From contig NZ_JADG01000003.1 in NCBI RefSeq assembly GCF_000518265.1, forward strand, positions 992,001 through 1,056,000: a DNA stretch of 64,000 nt. Reading direction: 5' to 3'. The notes under the pieces are model-generated. The model was given only the letters and a program-made list of their open reading frames with translations, did no database searches and had not been told where the DNA came from. The position numbers and the translations under genes are program-made. This document shows positions 60,823 through 64,000 of the stretch, piece by piece; positions within the stretch are counted from its first letter, which is position 1, and each line of letters begins with the position of its first letter. This stretch comes from Actinomadura oligospora ATCC 43269 (GTDB taxonomy: Bacteria > Actinomycetota > Actinomycetes > Streptosporangiales > Streptosporangiaceae).

Positions 60823-60951
60823 ATGTGGGTCCGCGAGGACATCCGCCTCCGTGACACCCTCAAAGCCGCCCGCGAAACCGCGATCGCCGCCAGCGACCTC
60901 TTGGTCGCCGCCGTCGGCCAACACCTCCGCCCCGAACACACCACCAACTGA
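60823..60951 (+). CDS. Short ORF, probably the end of a degraded gene
   Basis: 42 codons from an internal ATG (M-W-V-R-E-D-I-R-L-R-D-T-L-K-A-A-R). The same frame is open further upstream (T-P-L-T-A-L-V-G-A-L-A-A-H) without a start. It is helical and predicted soluble. It is 27 nt before the CxxC gene. Confidence 0.3.
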   Translation: MWVREDIRLRDTLKAARETAIAASDLLVAAVGQHLRPEHTTN

Positions 60952-60977
60952 CCGGCCCGACCAGAAAGGGACCCACG

Positions 60978-61151
60978 ATGTACTGCACCCAGTGCCTGCG
61001 CGAAGGCATGCCCGTCCGGCTGCCCACGGAAAAGATGATCAACCTCCGCAAGGAATACGCCCGCCCTGCCTGCGTCGTCGTAGGCGGCGAGTCCCTGTGC
61101 GTCGGGCACCTGCCGCCCGAACTGAGGCCTGACACACAGGACCGGCCGTAG
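60978..61151 (+). CDS. 57-residue protein with CxxC pair
   Basis: M-Y-C-T-Q-C-L-R-E-G-M-P-V-R with a second Cys pair further on (R-P-A-C-V-V-V near 33 and L-C-V-G-H near 43-47). This C-x-x-C ... C ... C/H layout suggests a small zinc-binding fold. AGAAAGGGA is well spaced before the ATG. It is inside the Tn3-type element; function unknown. Confidence 0.5.
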   Translation: MYCTQCLREGMPVRLPTEKMINLRKEYARPACVVVGGESLCVGHLPPELRPDTQDRP

Positions 61152-61378
61152 CGAGAGAGCCCTCGTCAGCATGAGCGGCCCCTGCCCACCGCAAACGATG
61201 GGCAGGGGCCCGCCTCGTTGCGCAGACCGGCTCTCCAGTTCGGCCCGGGATCCGGACACGAGTTTCGAACGCGCCAGGCCGTTCAGACGACCACCACCAA
61301 CTCACCATCTCGAAAACGCCTTCGATTCCCAACAAGATCAACTACCGAAGTCCCACACACACGGGACCGGGTCCGGAC

Positions 61379-61442
61379 GCGTTGAGAAACGTGTTGCGAA
61401 GTCGAGTGTTCAACAACGCTGCAGACACCCGTTTCTCTACGC
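61379..61442 (+). promoter_or_regulatory. Candidate res site and leaderless promoter of the resolvase
   Basis: Outer arms GCGTTGAGAAACG (61379-61391) and CGTTTCTCTACGC (61430-61442) match at 12 of 13 positions. An inner dyad (CGTGTTG ... CAACAACG) lies between. The right arm overlaps TACGCT (61438-61443), a -10 box 6 nt before the GTG at 61450. Binding of resolvase here would allow both recombination and autorepression, as in Tn3 res. Confidence 0.5.
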
Positions 61443-61449
61443 TGGGAGG

Positions 61450-62145
61450 GTGACCGCCGCCCCCGTCCCCTCGCCGTTGGCCCCGCCAGACGACCCGCTG
61501 CTGCCCGAGCCCGCCGCCCCCGGCGGTGCCCTGATTGGCTACGCCCGGGTGTCGACTCGCGACCAGCGGCTGGACCGCCAGCTGGCCGCGCTCACCGGCG
61601 CGGGCTGCATCCGGATCTTCGCCGACAAGCAGCCCGGCAAGAACGCCGACCGCGCCGAGCTGGCCAAAGCGATGGACTATCTGCGGCCCGGTGACACCCT
61701 GGTCGTGGCGTCGCTGGACCGGCTCGGCCGCTCGTTGCAGGACCTCATCACCATCGTCGCCGAGCTCCGCAGGCAACAGGTCGGGTTCCGGTCCCTGCAT
61801 GAGGCCCTGGACACCACCACACCCGGCGGCCGGCTGGTCTTCCACGTGTTCGCCGCGCTGGCCGAGTTCATCCGCGAACTCATCATCGAGGGCACCCGCG
61901 AGGGCCTGGACGCCGCCCGCGCACGCGGGCAACGCCTCGGCCGCCCGCCAGCGATGACGCCCGAGCAGGTCCGGCACGCCCGCGCCCTACTCGCCCAGCC
62001 CGACGCGACCATCGCCTCGATCGCCCGGCTGCTGGGCGTGAGCCGGGCGACCATCTACAAGTACGTGCCCGAGCTCAAGACCGGCCAGCATCCCCAACTC
62101 CAGCCCGGCGCCCAGGGCCTCCGCGCCGAGCTCCCCGCCGGCTGA
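61450..62145 (+). CDS. Serine recombinase, Tn3 resolvase type
   Basis: 231 residues. After a 30-residue Pro/Ala-rich leader: I-G-Y-A-R-V-S-T-R-D-Q near 33-43 with catalytic Ser, D-R-L-G-R-S near 94-99, and I-I-E-G-T-R-E-G-L-D-A-A-R-A-R-G near 142-157. A C-terminal helix-turn-helix (I-A-S-I-A-R-L-L-G-V-S-R-A-T-I-Y near 193-208) follows. All catalytic residues are visible. It would resolve cointegrates at the adjacent res-like dyad. GTG 61450 fits leaderless initiation. Confidence 0.9.
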   Translation: MTAAPVPSPLAPPDDPLLPEPAAPGGALIGYARVSTRDQRLDRQLAALTGAGCIRIFADKQPGKNADRAELAKAMDYLRPGDTLVVASLDRLGRSLQDLITIVAELRRQQVGFRSLHEALDTTTPGGRLVFHVFAALAEFIRELIIEGTREGLDAARARGQRLGRPPAMTPEQVRHARALLAQPDATIASIARLLGVSRATIYKYVPELKTGQHPQLQPGAQGLRAELPAG

Positions 62146-62411
62146 CCGCGACGATCACCCCTACCTTGCGGCTCGCCGGAGCTTCGGGAGCCCTGGGCCG
62201 ACACCGCTGAGAGAGCGGGCCCCGGTCATGTCGCGCTCCAGCTCGCCGCCCAGCGCCTCGGCACTCCACCCGCACGCCCGCGCCGAGCCGCCATCCGGCG
62301 GGCAGCAGGCCCAGCACCCGCTCGGCCTCGGCCACCGCGCTCGCCTCCGGCGGACCTCCCTTCTGGCCGCCCGGACAGTGAGTGCGCTGGATGCTGGACC
62401 GACCGGCAGAG

Positions 62412-62460
62412 GTCAAGATCACTCTCAGCGCCAACGGCTGTCCGCAGGTTCCTCAGCCCC
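62412..62460 (-). repeat. Tn3-type terminal repeat (right-end orientation)
   Basis: 49 bp, GTCAAGATCACTCTCAGCGC ... GCAGGTTCCTCAGCCCC. Inverted partner of the copy at 60189. The 62146-62411 stretch between the resolvase and this repeat, and 62461-62635 after it, show no gene. Confidence 0.75.
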
Positions 62461-62635
62461 GATGACGCACTCCCGATGCACATCGACGAGTTGGTTGAGT
62501 GCCTGTGTCACAACCCGGCCCGATACGGATGATCTCCGGCGTGAGTCCTCTGGCCGATCCGGGCGCGGGTCGCCGCCGCACGTGCCACCGGCCATGCGGG
62601 CATCCACGGGGAGGCCTGCGCTCCTGCCGTCGGAC

Positions 62636-63187
62636 TCACAACCCTTCTTCTCCCACCTCCGGCAGCGTCCCGGCCACTCCAAGATCTCTTCGTGCTGCCT
62701 CATAGAAGGCTCGGCGTTGACGGCCCGCCTCAGCGAGCACCGCTTCCAGATCGCCGTCCACCTCATCCAGGGCAATTCGCTCCAGCCTCCAGACGGTGCG
62801 ATGCCACAGTCGTCCTGTCCGGATCGCCTCTGACTCCCCTAGCAGCAGGACCGACTCCCAGCGCACCCCCTGCTCGGCCCGGGCCGTGGTCAACTCCAGC
62901 CGCCCCTCTTCCAGAGTCAAGGGGTGGGGGTATCCGCGAAGGCCCCGTCCAGCGGCGACTTGGCGCGCCAACACGACACAGCGAATGACCGAGTGCCCAT
63001 ACTCGGCGTACGCGGTGGCACGCCGCTCATCCCAGCGGGTGTCAGTCTGTCTCCTCCAGCGGACTCGCTCGGTGGCGGAGGTGGCCAGGTAGGAGGCGCC
63101 CGCGCCGATGAGGACACCCGCAAGCGTCGGAAGTTGGCCTGCAATGCCCGCCACCGCGTCCTCCTGCTCATTTTTCTTTGGGGCCAT
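62636..63187 (-). CDS. Membrane-anchored hypothetical protein
   Basis: 183 residues. One TM helix near the N-terminus (L-P-T-L-A-G-V-L-I-G-A-G-A-S-Y-L about 19-34), then a helical cytoplasmic domain with W-D-E-R-R-A-T-A-Y-A-E-Y-G near 51-63 and L-W-H-R-T-V-W-R-L-E near 126-135. This TM-plus-W-x-x-R-R-x-x-A-Y-x-x-Y pattern is common in uncharacterised actinobacterial proteins. ATG 63187 is the best start; no clear ribosome site. Confidence 0.6.
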   Translation of the reverse strand: MAPKKNEQEDAVAGIAGQLPTLAGVLIGAGASYLATSATERVRWRRQTDTRWDERRATAYAEYGHSVIRCVVLARQVAAGRGLRGYPHPLTLEEGRLELTTARAEQGVRWESVLLLGESEAIRTGRLWHRTVWRLERIALDEVDGDLEAVLAEAGRQRRAFYEAARRDLGVAGTLPEVGEEGL

Positions 63188-63677
63188 CTGGGTGATACAG
63201 CGTGTGTGCCCATGGCACAACCCGTGACCTGCGGTAGATGATCTTTTGGAGCAGGGATACCGGCGCATCACTCGGGCCGGATCGCCGACCGGGATCCGCT
63301 CGCTTGGGGCCCGTGACACGTTTCTTACCAGCACCCCTACTGACACCTCGTGTCGCCGTCACTGACACTTTCGTGGCGCTTGGCAACTCCCGCCAAGACG
63401 ACTGTTGACGGGGCGAACTGACCCGCCCGGTCCATGCGCCACCCTGGGTGTGCTCAGGGGCAGGGCTGAACCCCGGCCCACCCTGAACTCGCGGCGGCCT
63501 GCGGGAGCGACGAATCCCAAGGGCGGCTCCCAGAGGTCCATCCGGAACCGGATGGACCTCTGTCGCGCTTCGGGCTCTGTGTCGCTTTCCGAGGGCCTCA
63601 AGCCTTCGTTCGAGCCTCGATCGGAGGGCCGGTTCTGCGGGGACGTCCGAGCTGGAGTCCGAGTGTTCTCCGGGCTG
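63188..63677. other. 490-bp spacer, no gene supported
   Basis: Contains a perfect hairpin at 63531-63562. No coding frame with recognisable motifs. Confidence 0.4.
63531..63562. terminator. Perfect 15-bp stem hairpin
   Basis: CAGAGGTCCATCCGG/CCGGATGGACCTCTG with a 2-nt centre. It stands in a gene-free region, so it is either a terminator of decayed genes or the end of a small element. Confidence 0.4.
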
Positions 63678-63848
63678 TCAGGTGCTCCGCGGCACGTACA
63701 CGATGACCGCGACGCCGAGCAGGCAGACCGGCGCGCCGATGATGTCCCAGCGGTCGGGGCGGAACCCGTCGGCGTCCACGGCCCGGGCCAGGGGTCCGGC
63801 GACGAACACGCCGCCGAAGGCGGCCAGGATGCGGCCGAGTCGGACCAT
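63678..63848 (-). pseudogene. YnfA/UPF0060 membrane protein, C-terminal half only
   Basis: 56 codons: [14 protein letters not shown] then [12 protein letters not shown] and [10 protein letters not shown]. This matches the last two helices and F-R-P-D-R-x-D motif of YnfA (about 108 residues in full). The first two helices are missing upstream, where an unrelated dyad now lies. Confidence 0.72.
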
Positions 63849-63892
63849 AGGCGCCCGGAGGCGCTGGAACGCGACACCTCGGACAGGTATTG

Positions 63893-63942
63893 ACTGAAAA
63901 TTCGCTCAGGAGCCAAGATGAGGCGCTGAGTGAATTTTCAGG
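63893..63942. promoter_or_regulatory. Inverted repeat upstream of the agmatine deiminase gene
   Basis: CTGAAAATTCGCTCAG (63893-63908) and CTGAGTGAATTTTCAG (63927-63942) match at 15 of 16 positions with an 18-nt spacer. A TTGACT -35-like box overlaps the left arm, and CAAGAT lies 18 nt after it. Position and AT-content suggest an operator, or the end of an insertion sequence. Confidence 0.55.
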
Positions 63943-63952
63943 AAGGGTGTGG

Positions 63953-64000
63953 GTGAGGGTGCGGATGCCGGCGGAGTTCGGGGAGCACGAGGCGTGCCTG
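63953..64000 (+). CDS. Agmatine deiminase family protein, N-terminus (partial)
   Basis: Sixteen codons are visible: M-R-V-R-M-P-A-E-F-G-E-H-E-A-C-L. The M-P-A-E-x-x-x-H-E pattern is the standard N-terminus of agmatine/peptidyl-arginine deiminases (AguA), which convert agmatine to N-carbamoylputrescine. GGAAGG lies 6 nt before GTG 63953; ATG 63965 is an alternative. The gene runs out of the window. Confidence 0.6.
   Translation, partial: MRVRMPAEFGEHEACL

Larger units (their letters stand above)
60189..62460. mobile_element. 2.27-kb Tn3-type element or derivative with resolvase, lacking transposase
   Basis: Bounded by inverted 49-bp repeats with GGGG outermost at both ends. The interior holds a dead resolvase, small ORFs, and an intact resolvase with a res-like site. 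No tnpA is inside, so it could move only with a transposase in trans. No 5-bp target duplication is present (CCACC on the left, GATGA on the right), so the ends may belong to different insertions. Confidence 0.5.

Noticed and set aside
1..64000. CRISPR arrays, tRNA, rRNA or an NRPS/PKS cluster
   Set aside because: No regularly spaced direct repeats, no cloverleaf-like structures and no modular synthase domains were found; the SARP and van genes alone do not define a biosynthetic cluster.

Overview
The window is high-GC DNA from an actinobacterium, most likely a Streptosporangiales-type organism (Actinomadura/Nonomuraea/Streptosporangium relatives). The evidence is an F420-type luciferase-like oxidoreductase, CinY, CU044_5270, DUF6069 and DUF2871/DUF4267 families, a SARP/AfsR regulator, many GTG starts, and several genes whose start codon lies 6-7 nt after a TANNNT -10 box (leaderless style). 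It reads as an accessory chromosome arm. Most of it is small regulator-plus-enzyme modules, and it becomes mobile-element debris towards the right end. No tRNA, rRNA, CRISPR array or large biosynthetic synthase was seen.

Left part (1-11.3 kb): end of cdsA; an MMPL transporter followed by a NarL-type histidine kinase with no response regulator; a TetX-like flavin monooxygenase with a divergent TetR gene and a clear operator; a PIG-L deacetylase; a secreted beta-helix protein; a DUF6069 membrane protein; an unusual NmrA-like/MDR fusion oxidoreductase with a divergent AraC regulator; a small secreted protein.

11.2-16.8 kb holds a glycopeptide-resistance (van) cluster: vanS intact, vanR collapsed to about 31 codons by an internal deletion, and a translationally coupled operon vanH-vanA-vanX-(C39-like cysteine peptidase)-(MurG-like). 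The MurG-like gene also carries a large internal deletion. The D-Ala-D-Lac enzymes look complete, so the pathway chemistry survives but its cognate activator does not.

17-29.3 kb: LuxR-type regulator, secreted YCF48/BNR-like protein, CinY-like secreted protein, a large WD40+TPR protein, a dead tyrosine recombinase, an AraC-flanked hydrolase/ABM pair, an SDR, and a secreted GDSL esterase with a ricin-B lectin domain. 29.4-36.9 kb: a minus-strand group (truncated MFS, DUF2871, BBE-type flavoenzyme, DUF4267, hemerythrin-like) divergent from a SARP regulator whose promoter carries three TTGGA repeats at an 11-bp period. 37-38.6 kb: ECF sigma factor coupled to a CU044_5270 protein.

39-50 kb: cupin, HxlR plus flavin hydroxylase, MBL hydrolase divergent from an XRE-cupin regulator with a 34-bp operator, an S1-domain pseudogene, NmrA/SnoaL-like genes with AraC, a sirtuin, and hypothetical genes. 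50-64 kb: LysR/DUF1330, PhzF, F420 oxidoreductase, a frameshifted hydrolase, hypothetical genes, small secreted proteins, and a graveyard of Tn3-type material. That material includes a TnpA C-terminal fragment, two resolvases (one dead) and a dispersed family of 49-bp GGGG-ended inverted repeats. Two of these repeats bracket a 2.27-kb resolvase-carrying element. The window ends in the start of an agmatine deiminase gene.
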